A stretch of 64,000 nt of DNA from Thermincola carboxydiphila (GCA_016841045.1 JAENZX010000004.1:62001-126000), one strand, 5' to 3'. Counted from the first letter of the stretch, positions 1-8,962 are shown. Numbers and translations: made by a program. Notes: generated from the sequence alone by a model not told the origin.

Positions 1-386
1 GCATTGCCTATTTCAAGATTCACTTCAACATGCGGGAACTTTTCCTTGAAAAACCATATACCACATGGCAGGGCATAACTTCCGAACGAGGAACTGGCAC
101 CCACCAACAGTTTTTTATTATCTGTTTCTATCAACCTGTCAATCTCCCGTTCCAGGGCTTCATGCTGTTTCAGAATTTCCTTGGCGTATTTATAAACTAG
201 CTCGCCAAATTCATTTAAAGTAACCCCACTGCTGCTGCGGTTAAACAAGCTTGTACCGTAAAAATGTTCAATAGCCTGAATCTGTGCGCTTACGGCCGGC
301 TGACTCATGTGCAGCAGTTTTGCCGCTTTAGAAAAACTTTTGACCCTGGCAATCTCACAGAAAAGCTCCAACTGATATCGGTTCAT
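1..386 (-). CDS. LysR-family transcriptional regulator (3' part cut by window edge)
   Basis: The first 128 codons of a LysR-type regulator are present; the rest lies outside the window. The N-terminus opens with MNRYQLELF and carries the typical winged helix-turn-helix: the segment SFSKAAKLLHMSQPAVSAQI (residues 18-37) matches the LysR recognition-helix consensus. A linker helix follows and the effector-binding domain begins near residue 93 (LLVGASSSFGSYALP). The ATG at 384-386 is preceded by AAGGGGGAGA at good spacing. The family acts as a cytoplasmic tetramer that usually controls a neighbouring gene; the likely target lies to the left, outside the window. The N-terminus resembles CysL/CbbR-type members, but the ligand cannot be told. 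Confidence 0.9.
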   Translation of the reverse strand, partial: MNRYQLELFCEIARVKSFSKAAKLLHMSQPAVSAQIQAIEHFYGTSLFNRSSSGVTLNEFGELVYKYAKEILKQHEALEREIDRLIETDNKKLLVGASSSFGSYALPCGIWFFKEKFPHVEVNLEIGN

Positions 387-478
387 GTTTCTCCCCCTTA
401 AATAACTCTTTCTAAGCTATTAAAATTTATCCTTCCAAAAGAGCCACAGTTCTTTAGATGTAAGTATTCTATTGCTAA

Positions 479-517
479 TAAAGACCTTGCATTTCAAAAA
501 ACAATGCAAGGTCTTTT
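479..517 (-). terminator. Bidirectional intrinsic terminator between the tat genes and LysR
   Basis: A 13-bp perfect stem (481-493 with 503-515) closes a 9-nt loop and is followed by T-rich sequence in both directions. It lies just after the stop of the tatA-like gene at 548, so it probably ends that minus-strand operon. Confidence 0.8.
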
Positions 518-547
518 CTTCTAATCTTATAAATTGGTCCCGGAAGA

Positions 548-1069
548 CTACGGCTGATCTTCATTTGCCTTAGCTTGACCAGTTGTTACATTATCACTAC
601 TAGATATTTCAGTTCCCTGCAGTTCTGCAATTTGTATTCCGTCAGTTAGATCCTTGTTTTCGTTCTCTTCATTAGCAGCCCATTCCGGCATTGACCATTG
701 TGTACTGTTATTCACCCAACTGAGTCTTGACTCCTCGCCATCAGTTTCTGATATTTGTGAATCCGTCACTTCGTTTTTTTCTGTTGGTGCCTGCGTCTGA
801 TGATTTGAAGTAATATCAGGACCCATTACCATATCTTTAATGCCAGATTTAATATCTGTTTTTATATCTGTTACTTCCTTTTTAATGTCAGCAACATCTT
901 TTAGCTCTGATTCGATATCAATTGTTTGCTTAATATCATTCATTGCCTTTTTGAACTCTCTTAGCCCCTTGCCTACTGACCTGCCTACTTCCGGAAGTTT
1001 CTTAGGTCCAAAAACTACCAGACCCACCACTAAAATAAGTATTAATTCCGGAACGCCTAAATTAAACAT
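548..1069 (-). CDS. Sec-independent translocase TatA/TatB-like protein with long acidic tail
   Basis: This is a 173-aa Tat translocase subunit. An N-terminal membrane helix (residues 7-21) is followed by the hinge motif FGPKKLPE and an amphipathic helix (residues 28-50), the architecture of TatA/TatB. The tail of about 120 residues is acidic and Ser/Thr-rich and longer than a usual TatA, closer to TatB in length. It lies 11 bp downstream of a second tatA-like gene and is probably co-transcribed with it. No tatC is in the window. Two cytochromes at 5146-7157 carry twin-arginine signals and are natural clients. The ATG at 1069 has an AAGGGGTGGG-type ribosome site. Whether it acts as TatA or TatB cannot be decided here. 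Confidence 0.85.
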   Translation of the reverse strand: MFNLGVPELILILVVGLVVFGPKKLPEVGRSVGKGLREFKKAMNDIKQTIDIESELKDVADIKKEVTDIKTDIKSGIKDMVMGPDITSNHQTQAPTEKNEVTDSQISETDGEESRLSWVNNSTQWSMPEWAANEENENKDLTDGIQIAELQGTEISSSDNVTTGQAKANEDQP

Positions 1070-1080
1070 TGTCCCACCCC

Positions 1081-1275
1081 TTACTTATCATCCTTTTTTG
1101 CATCGGTGGGTTCCTCGTCTGATGCATCCTTTACTGATGATTTAAACTCCTTTATGCTCGTGCCAATCGCCTTACCCAATCCCGGCAGCTTATTTGCTCC
1201 AAATAATATAACAACGATCCCGAGTATCAGTACTAACTCTGTAACGCCAATACTAGGCAAAAATCCATAAGTCAC
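1081..1275 (-). CDS. tatA: Sec-independent translocase subunit TatA
   Basis: A 64-aa protein of classic TatA form: a short N-terminus, one membrane helix (residues 9-24), the motif [14 protein letters not shown] at the hinge, an amphipathic helix and a short charged tail. In the Tat pathway TatA multimers form the channel for folded, cofactor-loaded proteins. The start is GTG at 1275, preceded by AAGGGGG at 8 nt. It is the first gene of a two-gene operon with the longer TatA/B-like gene. In many Gram-positives TatA is bifunctional, so the pair might be two paralogues rather than a strict TatA plus TatB. Confidence 0.88.
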   Translation of the reverse strand: MTYGFLPSIGVTELVLILGIVVILFGANKLPGLGKAIGTSIKEFKSSVKDASDEEPTDAKKDDK

Positions 1276-1988
1276 GCTTATACCCCCTTGTTCATATTAT
1301 GCTTGTCCCTCATATCACATTATAGCACTATTACCGAAAATCTGCTATAACTTTGCTTTATAGGGTTACAACTATTTCAAATTCCTTCGGTTTAAACACT
1401 TAACAAACGGGCAAGTCCTGAAGTTTCAACACCTCCATCCAACTTCATAGTCTTTGGTTATATGGGTATCATCTTTTACTAATACCCAACTACTGGATTT
1501 TTAATAAAATTTACATTATGATTCAATTAATAGAAGGATTTTCAGGGATTTACTCCCAGTTTATTAAGATTTTGAACTTATTAAGATTTTAAAGTTTCTG
1601 CAATTTTAGCTTCACATGTCTACTCACCACCCAAATATAAAATTTTTGTTAAAACTGTTAGACCATATCTTGTGATTTTAGCAACAAGAACCTGCAGTTT
1701 TTTCTTTTGTCTTTACATGTTTAAATGTCTTACCGCCTTGGGCAGGGGCGTACAAGTTATTTAAAACCCATTTTTAAAGTTACAAGGGAAGAAGGTGAAA
1801 CACAATAAAGAGTTTGCTTATCACAACCTTTATTCCTTTAAACCTAGCCTTTCAAGGGTGTAAACTCAGTTGACCTCCAGTTTAAAGACTCTTAAATCAA
1901 TTATCCCAGCTTATTACCAGCTGCTGTTGTATTCCGGAATTTCTTTAACTGTAAAAATCGATATGTAAATTAGAAAGGTGAGGAGAAA
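1276..1988. other. 713-bp intergenic region between tatA and the cytochrome operon
   Basis: No convincing gene. The sequence is AT-rich and separates divergent transcription units. A weak plus-strand promoter candidate (TTGACC at 1870-1875, 17-nt spacer, TAAATC at 1893-1898) precedes the operon starting at 1989, and a possible CRP/FNR-type dyad lies at 1669-1688. Its length suggests regulated expression, which is an inference. Confidence 0.4.
1669..1688. promoter_or_regulatory. Possible CRP/FNR-family box
   Basis: The dyad C-TTGTGA-N6-CAACAA-G resembles the CRP/FNR consensus TTGTGA-N6-TCACAA, with one perfect half-site and one at 4 of 6. It is about 300 bp upstream of the cytochrome operon, a fitting target for a redox regulator, but far from the weak promoter candidate. 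The match could be chance. Confidence 0.25.
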
Positions 1989-2627
1989 ATGTCAATTCAA
2001 GTCCCTAAGAAAAGTAAAAACAGTGTACTCCCTGAGCAGATAACAATAATAGTTCTTTTAGTGGCAATTGTAACTATAGGCCTGATAACGGTGTACAAAT
2101 ATATAGTTAAAGAGCCAGCCCTAACTCCAGCTGCTATGGATGTCAAGAGACTTAGTAGTGCTGTTAAGGCAAACCCCAGCGACCAGGCCTCCAGATTACT
2201 ACTGGCTTTTGCCTATCAGAGAGAAAAAGACTACGAACATGCCATTGCTGAATATAACGTGGCCTTAAAGAACAACCCGAATGAAATATCTGCTTTATAT
2301 AATCTTGGCCTTATTGCCATTGAACAGAAGAAATTTGACGATGCAGAAAAAAATCTTTTAAAAGTTTTGAAACTTAAAGACACCCATGTTCTTGGTGCAA
2401 TTGCCTTGGGCGAAGTCTATATCGCTAAGGAAAAATACGATGATGCTATAAAAGCCCTTGATAAAGCAATAGCCATTCAGAGCACCCTTGCAAAACCAAG
2501 GATTTTAAGAGCACAGGCTATGGAGAAAAAAAATAATAAGAAAGAAGCACTAAAGGAATATAATACCGTTCTCAAGTTTATCCCTGATCATGCAGAAGCC
2601 TTAGCTGGTTTAAACCGGTTGAAATAG
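1989..2627 (+). CDS. Membrane-anchored TPR protein
   Basis: A 212-aa protein with one N-terminal membrane helix (about residues 17-40, MTIIVLL-like hydrophobic stretch) and a soluble domain of about four tetratricopeptide repeats (residues 55-212) showing the usual W/LG/Y-F/A-P spacing, for example NPSDQASRLLLAFAYQREKD and NPNEISALYNLGLIAIEQKK. TPR domains act as protein-docking surfaces, so an assembly or scaffolding role on the outside of the membrane for the cytochromes encoded downstream is plausible but not shown. It has a good ribosome site (GGTGAGGAG) and lies 16 bp before the NHL gene in the same operon. Confidence 0.8.
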   Translation: MSIQVPKKSKNSVLPEQITIIVLLVAIVTIGLITVYKYIVKEPALTPAAMDVKRLSSAVKANPSDQASRLLLAFAYQREKDYEHAIAEYNVALKNNPNEISALYNLGLIAIEQKKFDDAEKNLLKVLKLKDTHVLGAIALGEVYIAKEKYDDAIKALDKAIAIQSTLAKPRILRAQAMEKKNNKKEALKEYNTVLKFIPDHAEALAGLNRLK

Positions 2628-2643
2628 GACAGGAGGCAAATAA

Positions 2644-3702
2644 ATGAAGACTAAAAAAAATCAAAAATTATTTTACCGGGCTATCATTTTAATTCTTTTA
2701 ATTGCATTCGCAATACTGGCTTACATTCTATTCTTCATCCTTCCTAAAGGTGTTGGAGTCATTGATTCGACACCGACAACAAGCGGCAAAATTAAGTTTC
2801 TTTTCTCCATCTATGGCCCTGGCGGAGGCAAAAGGCCTTACTTCAACAAGCCAATGTCAGTTGCAACAGATAGAGATAAAAACATTTACATTTCTGATAC
2901 CGGTAACAACCGAATATGCGTATTTGACAGCAAAGGAGCTTTCCTTTTCGAGTTTGGTGAGCGAGGTGTTGCTCACCCTGAGCCTGGACTCAAATCCAAC
3001 TGGAAGCCGGGTAAATTCAACTTCCCTTATGGAATTGATGTGGATAGTGAAACAGGAAATATTTTTGTAGCTGATATGCATAACAAACGTATTCAAGTTT
3101 TTGACGGTGGCGGAAAATTTTTAGACTGGTTCCCAAAAGGTCCGTATGGTGGGACAGCTCCAGATATCTATCCCACCGATTTAGCAGTAAGCAATGGAAA
3201 AGTATATCTCTGTAACCCCTATCAGGTTGTTATTTTTGATACAGAAGGAAAATTCATCAAAGACTTTGGTATGCCGGGAAGCGGAAATGGGCAGTTTGAC
3301 AGGCCCAATGGTATTGATGTCGGTTCTGATGGTACGATTTACGTTTCAGACTGCAATAACTTAAGGCTGCAGGCATTCACTCCCGATGGTAAACATAAAT
3401 GGACTATCGGTAAAAAAACAGGTATTGAAATGAAACAGGGCAGAGAGTTCGGGCTTCCCCGGAATATTGCCGTAGGTCCCGATGGAAACATTTATCTTTC
3501 AGATGCTTTTCATTTTCAAATTAAGGTCTTCTCCCCAACCGGCCAAAAACTTGCCCAAATGGGTAAACGCGGAAGCGAGGGAGGCACATTTAACTATCCC
3601 AACGGCGTAGAAGTCACCCATGACAAGACTATTTACGTTGCAGACAAGGAAAACAACAGGGTTCAGGCTATTCAGCTTGACGGTTTTGTTATCGAAAAAT
3701 AG
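2644..3702 (+). CDS. Membrane-anchored NHL-repeat six-bladed beta-propeller
   Basis: A 352-aa protein with an uncleaved-looking N-terminal membrane helix (residues 12-34) and about six NHL repeats spanning residues 55-345. Each repeat shows the pattern F.P.g(I/V)aVd..gnIYVsDt.NnRiqvF, for example IYISDTGNNRICVF and IYVSDCNNLRLQAF. NHL propellers are binding platforms and are common beside multiheme cytochromes in anaerobic Firmicutes. No catalytic residues can be named. It is the second gene of the TPR-NHL-cytochrome operon and probably acts at the outer face of the membrane as a structural partner. Confidence 0.85.
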   Translation: MKTKKNQKLFYRAIILILLIAFAILAYILFFILPKGVGVIDSTPTTSGKIKFLFSIYGPGGGKRPYFNKPMSVATDRDKNIYISDTGNNRICVFDSKGAFLFEFGERGVAHPEPGLKSNWKPGKFNFPYGIDVDSETGNIFVADMHNKRIQVFDGGGKFLDWFPKGPYGGTAPDIYPTDLAVSNGKVYLCNPYQVVIFDTEGKFIKDFGMPGSGNGQFDRPNGIDVGSDGTIYVSDCNNLRLQAFTPDGKHKWTIGKKTGIEMKQGREFGLPRNIAVGPDGNIYLSDAFHFQIKVFSPTGQKLAQMGKRGSEGGTFNYPNGVEVTHDKTIYVADKENNRVQAIQLDGFVIEK

Positions 3703-3803
3703 TTTTATTTTTACCTAAACAGGAGCCTAATCCAAATGAAAGGAGGACAGACATCTAAGTTTGGCACTGTTAGGTATGCATATGAAAGGAGGGAACATAT
3801 AAA

Positions 3804-5090
3804 TTGCGTAAGTTTGTATTAGTTTTAACATTAGCAAGCTTATTTGTTCTTGTAGTCGCCGGAACCGCTTTAGCAGCCGGCCACTTTGACAACGCCGGTG
3901 ATAGAACTATGGAAATCACCGCATCTAACTGTTTTGAGTGCCACGCTGGCGCAGCCGGACACACTGGAGGTCCTCACGGAGGTTACGCAACCGGTACTGA
4001 CAAATGCCAGGCATGTCATGATGTACACAGCACTTCAGCCAGAGCTAATGAAAACCCCGCATTGTTAATGGGCCAAACCACAACTGCAGCATGCCAATAT
4101 TGCCATGACTTAACTGCAACATGGGCAGGTCCATACAATTTCACGGGATTAAGTTCAATTGGTGCTGCCCACAGGGTAGTAGGTATCACAGCTTACGACT
4201 TTACAGATTCAGAAGGTAGTTTAAATGAGTTTGCACCCCTTACAGCAGGTTTAAGTGTTATCCCCGGTGGAAACGCCGCTGATGGTAGTGAAGGTGCTTA
4301 TACAGCCACCAAAAACCCACTGACAAACAAAGATCCCATTCTCAGTGGCGCAGTATTTACCTGCAATAGCTGCCATACTCCCCACGGTGTTAAGACAGTA
4401 AATAAGTATTTAGGTGAGTCTTTTGTAAAATACGCCAAGATTGGTAGCGAAAACAGACTCTATCTGACTAACAGAATCCTGAAGCAAAGACCCAATAACG
4501 TTTCTACCTCAGTTTATGAGTATTCTTCAACCTGGTGCTTAGGTTGCCACGCAGGTCGTGACGATCTTACCGGCGAGTACAAACACAACCACCCTGTTGA
4601 AGAAACTGCACCTGGTTACAGGCTCGTAGAATTAGCACTCCTTAACGGCAATGTTAACAACGGTGCTATAACTTCACAAACTGACTTCTATACCGCAATC
4701 AATGCTGGTACATTTGACGGTGGCCGTACTTACGTTACCTTTGGTGATGCCACTAAAGACTTTACTACCGACCCACGTACCAACCAGCAGTTTGCAATGA
4801 CTCCTACCGATTTCATGAGTAACGATACTGCACGGAGTACCTGGGATGGATATGATCCCATTGAAAGGAAAGACGGCGAAGGCAACTGGGTTTATGTTGA
4901 CAAAGGACCTGCCTGCCAGCAGTGTCATGGTAGCGCTCGTGAAGTTGAAGCCAAGTTTGCACAAGACTACTTCGCTGCCGGTGAGCCTGCAAGAGCTAAC
5001 TTCCCGCACATTAGTGCCAACAAAGCTCTGCTTACCGAAACAGCTGACGACTTCTGCACCAACTGCCACGACCCGAACATCCTGCCTTAA
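3804..5090 (+). CDS. Seven-heme c-type cytochrome, secreted or surface-exposed
   Basis: A 428-aa protein with a Sec signal peptide (residues 1-25, cleavage near LAA-GH) and seven CxxCH heme sites beginning at Cys43, 68, 97, 187, 245, 371 and 418. Extra His residues in the spacers could be distal ligands. The start is TTG at 3804 with AAAGGAGGG 10 nt upstream; no in-frame ATG sits near the signal peptide. This is an electron carrier outside the membrane, and its hemes would be attached by the Ccm system encoded at 36149-42871. It precedes two split-Soret-type cytochromes in the same operon. The terminal acceptor is unknown, and I do not recognise a named cytochrome family. Confidence 0.9.
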   Translation: MRKFVLVLTLASLFVLVVAGTALAAGHFDNAGDRTMEITASNCFECHAGAAGHTGGPHGGYATGTDKCQACHDVHSTSARANENPALLMGQTTTAACQYCHDLTATWAGPYNFTGLSSIGAAHRVVGITAYDFTDSEGSLNEFAPLTAGLSVIPGGNAADGSEGAYTATKNPLTNKDPILSGAVFTCNSCHTPHGVKTVNKYLGESFVKYAKIGSENRLYLTNRILKQRPNNVSTSVYEYSSTWCLGCHAGRDDLTGEYKHNHPVEETAPGYRLVELALLNGNVNNGAITSQTDFYTAINAGTFDGGRTYVTFGDATKDFTTDPRTNQQFAMTPTDFMSNDTARSTWDGYDPIERKDGEGNWVYVDKGPACQQCHGSAREVEAKFAQDYFAAGEPARANFPHISANKALLTETADDFCTNCHDPNILP

Positions 5091-5145
5091 TCGGCTGATG
5101 GGTTGATTTACAATGCATTAAATTTGAAACCTGGAGGTGTATAAA

Positions 5146-6129
5146 TTGGAAGAAAAGAAAGTCCGTATTTCCAGACGTGATTTCTTAACCGGGACCGGAG
5201 CAGCTATAGGTGGACTTACAGCCGGCAGCCTTATAGGTTATACTTCACAGGCAGAGGCATCAACCGGAATCGGCGGCTTCCCATTTCCTGCTGTCGATCT
5301 CGAAACTGTAACCATCTCAAGTACCGGTTATACACTAGGACAGCAAATTAAATATAGAGCGCTGGAAGCATATAAAACAATGGGTGGCTGCTGCATTGGC
5401 GGCTGGTATGGTATTGCTCAGGCAATGAGGGACTATTACACTCAAGAAGAAGGAGCAGAATCTGCCAATTTAGCTATCTGGAATGAAATTCCTGACGCTA
5501 TGTTTAAATGGGGCGCAGGTGGAGGCTATAGCTGGGGTACTGTTTGCGGAGCCCTGAACGGTACTGCTTTTGTAGCTCAAGCAGTGGCTGGATCCTCTGT
5601 TGGAGGAAAAATAATAGACGCAGTTTTCAAGTACTATCAGGAAACAAGTCTTCCTGATGCAGCCAATGCTGGTGATTACACAACTATCATTTCAGGTCAG
5701 GCAGCTTTATCTGCTTGGGCTGCAGTAGAAGACGGAACTGATACAATTTGTAATTCTCCTCTCTGCCACGCTTCAGTAAGTACTTGGTGTGATGCAAACG
5801 ATCCGTGGACTATTGGTTCCGACCAAAAGAAAAAGCGCTGCGCCAGGGTAACCGCAGATATGGCTTACAAAACAGCCGTACTGCTTGCCGCGTGGAAAGT
5901 TAATGCGGCTAATCTGCCAGCGGCCTTAAGTTACTCTGCCGAAACAGCTGACTGTGTGGACTGTCATCAGATTTCACCTACTACTGCTTCCCAACAGTCC
6001 AGTACTGGTTTCGGTCTGCAAGACGAGCAGGGTAAGATGGCGTGTGAAGTTTGCCATGAAAATGGCGGCCAAAACGTTGCACCCGGATGTACAGATGCCA
6101 AAGCCGGTGTTGGTAACGGCGAACTTTAA
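5146..6129 (+). CDS. Tat-exported split-Soret-like cytochrome c (diheme)
   Basis: A 327-aa protein with a twin-arginine signal (SRRDFLTGTG) ending near the cleavage site AEA. The mature part has Cys motifs typical of the C_GCAxxG_C_C redox family (GGCCIGGWYG, GTVCGALNG, SPLCHASVSTWC) and ends with two CxxCH heme motifs (CVDCH, CEVCH). This set matches the split-Soret cytochrome family known from Desulfovibrio, which binds hemes plus an Fe-S cluster; export of a folded Fe-S protein explains the Tat signal. The TTG at 5146 is preferred because GGAGGTG lies 6 nt upstream and would overlap the earlier GTG at 5137. Compared with its downstream paralogue it lacks a third C-terminal heme motif. Confidence 0.85.
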   Translation: MEEKKVRISRRDFLTGTGAAIGGLTAGSLIGYTSQAEASTGIGGFPFPAVDLETVTISSTGYTLGQQIKYRALEAYKTMGGCCIGGWYGIAQAMRDYYTQEEGAESANLAIWNEIPDAMFKWGAGGGYSWGTVCGALNGTAFVAQAVAGSSVGGKIIDAVFKYYQETSLPDAANAGDYTTIISGQAALSAWAAVEDGTDTICNSPLCHASVSTWCDANDPWTIGSDQKKKRCARVTADMAYKTAVLLAAWKVNAANLPAALSYSAETADCVDCHQISPTTASQQSSTGFGLQDEQGKMACEVCHENGGQNVAPGCTDAKAGVGNGEL

Positions 6130-6194
6130 TTTCGACCCTAACATTTCTTATAACCTTGCAATAGCAAGTTAATTCCAAGAACCGGAGGTGTTAC

Positions 6195-7157
6195 ATGTTG
6201 GAAGAAAAAAGGATTGACGAGACAATGGATTTGTCCCGTAGAGACTTTTTAATTAAAACCGGCGCTTTGACTGCAGGTATGGCAGTCGCCGGGGGACTCA
6301 TAGGTTCTCTTGCTGGCGATGCCCGTGCCGCGGTTACTGTTCCTATTGATTTTGAGCAATTAGATGTGGAACGCGTTAGAAAGTACGCGTTAGAGGGTTA
6401 CAAGGGTTATGCAACAGACTGGAATGGCACCGCTATTACTGGTGCCGGCGGATGTTGCTTTGGGGCTGCTTACGGCCTGCTTAGAGAACTTTGGACAAAC
6501 GGTAGTAACGAACAATGGAGAAATATTAATGCAACATTGTTCAATTATGGTGGTGGAGGAATTAACTCCTGGGGTACACTTTGTGGTGCATTAAACGGCT
6601 CATTATATATAATGAGCATCGCCCAGGGCGGTTATAGTGCTGCCGCTGGTAACGAGCTTATGACATGGTACTGCAGGATGCCGTTCCCTTCAGCTACATT
6701 GATAGACGGAACTGAAAATAAGGTTTTAACAAGCCCGCTGGAAAAACGCCAGGTAACCAGTGTGTCCGGGTCACCTCTCTGTCACGCTTCAGTTAGTACC
6801 TGGATTAAAGCTGTTAATGACAAGCAATTTGCCTCAGGTGGAGCCACTGTAGGCGGTACAGAAAAGGGTGACCGCTGTGCTAGGCTTACAGGCGATACTG
6901 CAGCAAAGGCTGCAATGATTCTTAATTCAATATTGGCAAACAGGTTCAGGGGTTTAGGTCTTCATACTACAGACACAAACTTCTGCATTGACTGCCATAA
7001 CCAGGGAGCAATATCCACAAACTACACTTCAAAAGGTGTAGCAAACAAGGCTGACGAACAAGGTATGATGCCTTGCGTCGAATGCCATGGTGAAGAACAA
7101 GGTCACGAAGCTAGCCACGATGCAGGTGCAGATTGCGCAACCTGTCATACCATTTAA
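6195..7157 (+). CDS. Tat-exported split-Soret-like cytochrome c (triheme)
   Basis: A 320-aa paralogue of the preceding gene. It has the Tat motif SRRDFLIKTG, the same Cys-rich core (GGCCFGAAYG, GTLCGALNG, SPLCHASVSTW) and three CxxCH motifs at the C-terminus (CIDCH, CVECH, CATCH), one more than its neighbour. The two proteins may form a hetero-oligomer, since split-Soret cytochromes are dimeric; this is inference. GGAGGTG precedes the ATG at 6195 (TTG at 6198 is an alternative). It is the last gene of the operon and is followed by a strong terminator. Confidence 0.85.
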   Translation: MLEEKRIDETMDLSRRDFLIKTGALTAGMAVAGGLIGSLAGDARAAVTVPIDFEQLDVERVRKYALEGYKGYATDWNGTAITGAGGCCFGAAYGLLRELWTNGSNEQWRNINATLFNYGGGGINSWGTLCGALNGSLYIMSIAQGGYSAAAGNELMTWYCRMPFPSATLIDGTENKVLTSPLEKRQVTSVSGSPLCHASVSTWIKAVNDKQFASGGATVGGTEKGDRCARLTGDTAAKAAMILNSILANRFRGLGLHTTDTNFCIDCHNQGAISTNYTSKGVANKADEQGMMPCVECHGEEQGHEASHDAGADCATCHTI

Positions 7158-7166
7158 TTTCCTTAA

Positions 7167-7197
7167 ACAAGCCGGTTAATAACCGGCTTGTTTTTTT
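7167..7197 (+). terminator. Intrinsic terminator of the cytochrome operon
   Basis: An 11-bp perfect GC-containing stem (7167-7177 with 7181-7191), a 3-nt loop and a run of seven T. It directly follows the last cytochrome gene. Confidence 0.93.
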
Positions 7198-7237
7198 GTA
7201 TCACGAATATCTAAAAAATTCTTGTTGATTAGATTTT

Positions 7238-7267
7238 ATCCGTGTTTATCAGTGTCCATCCGTGGCT
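7238..7267. repeat. Three 10-nt near-tandem units
   Basis: Three adjacent 10-nt units (ATCCGTGTTT, ATCAGTGTCC, ATCCGTGGCT) lie between convergent genes. Similar ATCCGTG...ATCCGTGG intergenic repeats recur in many bacterial genomes as far as I recall; the function is unknown. Confidence 0.5.
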
Positions 7268-7277
7268 GATGATTTAA

Positions 7278-7315
7278 AAGAAAAAAGAGTCTGAGGCAAA
7301 AAAACCTCAAACTCT
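7278..7315 (-). terminator. Intrinsic terminator of the stalk-domain gene
   Basis: On the minus strand an 11-bp stem with one mismatch (7315-7305 with 7296-7286) is followed by a T-rich tract, 28 nt after the stop of the gene at 7344. Confidence 0.85.
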
Positions 7316-7343
7316 CTTTATCTCTAACTTATTCTTATATATT

Positions 7344-8129
7344 TTAACGCTGGCCCGTCATGTCCCATTTCTTTATGTAAGGATGTTTGGGATCTGAGGC
7401 ATCCCTATAAGTAAAACTTCCCTTAAATGATTTCCCGTCAGCCGACATGGTTAGGGTTATACTCCCATTGTCAACAGGGTCAATATAATATTTTCCAGTA
7501 AAGGTATTGCCACTGACAGTTCCAGTAATCTTACCAAGACTCAGTGAGTCGAAGGCAGTCTCTACTTTAGTACCTGACTGAACAAATACAATGTTGCCCT
7601 GGTTTGTTGACCAGGCTCCAGTCCACTTACGGGAATCAAAGGCAACCGCATTAAAGGTAATAGTAACTCTTTTGGTTTTGCCGTCCCAGCCCACTTTAGC
7701 ACCAAGCTGCTCTGATACAAAACGCAAGGGTACCATAGTTCGTCCATTTATGGACTTTGGGGGAACATCCAGCGGTTTTATGGTCCATTCCCTCTGTCCG
7801 GTACTTATAACACCGGCATTCTTTAGATCAAGGCGCATTCTGATCCCCTTGTTATTTGCAAATATCATAACCTGTCTTAATCGGCCGTCCCAGGCAATGG
7901 AGCCCCCCATTTGCTCTACTATAGCCCGAATGGGTATCAAGGTTCTTCCGTTAATGATAACGGGTTTAGTTGCCCTGCCAGGGTCTATCTCCACCCGCTT
8001 TCCATTTATGGTCATATACGGATCGCCAATTTTTAGGATTGCCGTCTTTGTTTCGGCTGATGCAGAGACTGTCAAAGCCAGGCAAAGTACTGCCGCAACT
8101 AAAAAGATGGCAATTATTCTTTTTTTCAA
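7344..8129 (-). CDS. Secreted copper-amine-oxidase-like stalk-domain protein
   Basis: A 261-aa secreted protein. A signal peptide (about residues 1-25, ending SASA-ET) is followed by two beta-alpha units of the Cu_amine_oxidN1 stalk domain (residues 30-165), recognisable from INGRTLIPIRAIVEQMGGSI and INGRTMVPLRFVSEQLGAKV. These domains are common on clostridial surface proteins and probably bind the cell wall; they do not imply amine oxidase activity. The C-terminal 90 residues form a beta-rich domain with repeated G-K-Y/F strands that I cannot assign. TTG at 8129 is chosen over TTG at 8144 because GGGGGA lies 7 nt upstream. It is monocistronic. Confidence 0.82.
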   Translation of the reverse strand: MKKRIIAIFLVAAVLCLALTVSASAETKTAILKIGDPYMTINGKRVEIDPGRATKPVIINGRTLIPIRAIVEQMGGSIAWDGRLRQVMIFANNKGIRMRLDLKNAGVISTGQREWTIKPLDVPPKSINGRTMVPLRFVSEQLGAKVGWDGKTKRVTITFNAVAFDSRKWTGAWSTNQGNIVFVQSGTKVETAFDSLSLGKITGTVSGNTFTGKYYIDPVDNGSITLTMSADGKSFKGSFTYRDASDPKHPYIKKWDMTGQR

Positions 8130-8434
8130 TACATTATCCCCCAATCTTGTTTAAGTGAATTTGCGAACAAGGTTGAAACTAGTAATATGCAGTTTGTCCC
8201 GACTTTAGTACCACCCCCAGCCTGTCCGAAGCATTTGTAAACTTATATATATTTTAACATTTTTAGCTATGATTATCAATAAAGATGAACACCGGTAATC
8301 CTTTAATACTAAGTTTAATAAAGTTTTGACTGATAAAAAATATTTTCTTCTTTCGTGAAGGAACACACCCAAGATTAACGAATTATTTTTATCAATAAAT
8401 ACTTATAAACTAAGCACCAAAAGGAGGAAGTAAA
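8130..8434. other. Divergent intergenic region
   Basis: AT-rich region separating two divergent secreted-protein genes. It must hold both promoters, but no hexamer pair stands out. No repeat or RNA structure was recognised. Confidence 0.4.
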
Positions 8435-8926
8435 TTGAACAGATTTATTATTATGATTATCTCATTAATAACCGTTTTGTTATTCATTTCTGGTTGTAAC
8501 ACAACTACCAAGTCTACAGTATCCAGGAACCTCCCTTCCCAACAAATTAAGGACAATTCTGAAAGTTGGGATGCCATTCCAACTGACAAACAGCCTTCTA
8601 CGCCATCAGAAGCAGTCTTAAAATATTTTGATTCACTCGAAAAAGGCGATATTTCATCTGCTAAAACATGTTTATCCAAAGCCTACCAGGAACAAATTTC
8701 AGACGAATCACTAAAGGCTCAATCATTAGAATATAAACATAACCGCAAAAATTTGCGTATATGGAAAGAAAGCATTAAAGAAGATGTTTCCATGGTAAAC
8801 TATCTTTATAACAAAGTTAGTGATGATACAATAATTGAGGAAGTTATATATGTGGTGTTAGAGGAAGGTATCTGGAAAATTAACCTTGATACTCCTAACC
8901 CAAATCCTTTTAAAGAGAAAAATTAG
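8435..8926 (+). CDS. Putative lipoprotein of unknown function
   Basis: A 163-aa protein with a lipoprotein signal peptide: MNRFII, a hydrophobic core and the lipobox ISGC with the lipidated Cys at residue 21. The mature part contains a helical stretch around residues 60-110 (PSEAVLKYFDSLEKGDISSA) resembling DUF4878/NTF2-like lipoproteins, in which a short helix pair precedes a small cone-shaped beta domain; this family link is tentative. The start is TTG at 8435 with AAGGAGGAAG upstream. It stands alone, is divergent from the stalk-domain gene and is followed by a long hairpin. Confidence 0.75.
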   Translation: MNRFIIMIISLITVLLFISGCNTTTKSTVSRNLPSQQIKDNSESWDAIPTDKQPSTPSEAVLKYFDSLEKGDISSAKTCLSKAYQEQISDESLKAQSLEYKHNRKNLRIWKESIKEDVSMVNYLYNKVSDDTIIEEVIYVVLEEGIWKINLDTPNPNPFKEKN

Positions 8927-8962
8927 GCACTGAGCATAGTTTGATCTGATTATTTTTGGAAA

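Noticed and set aside
3736-3822. 28-codon ORF overlapping the start of the seven-heme cytochrome
   Set aside because: No ribosome site of its own, and it runs into the cytochrome gene in another frame; the ATG is part of a duplicated ATGAAAGGAGG word.
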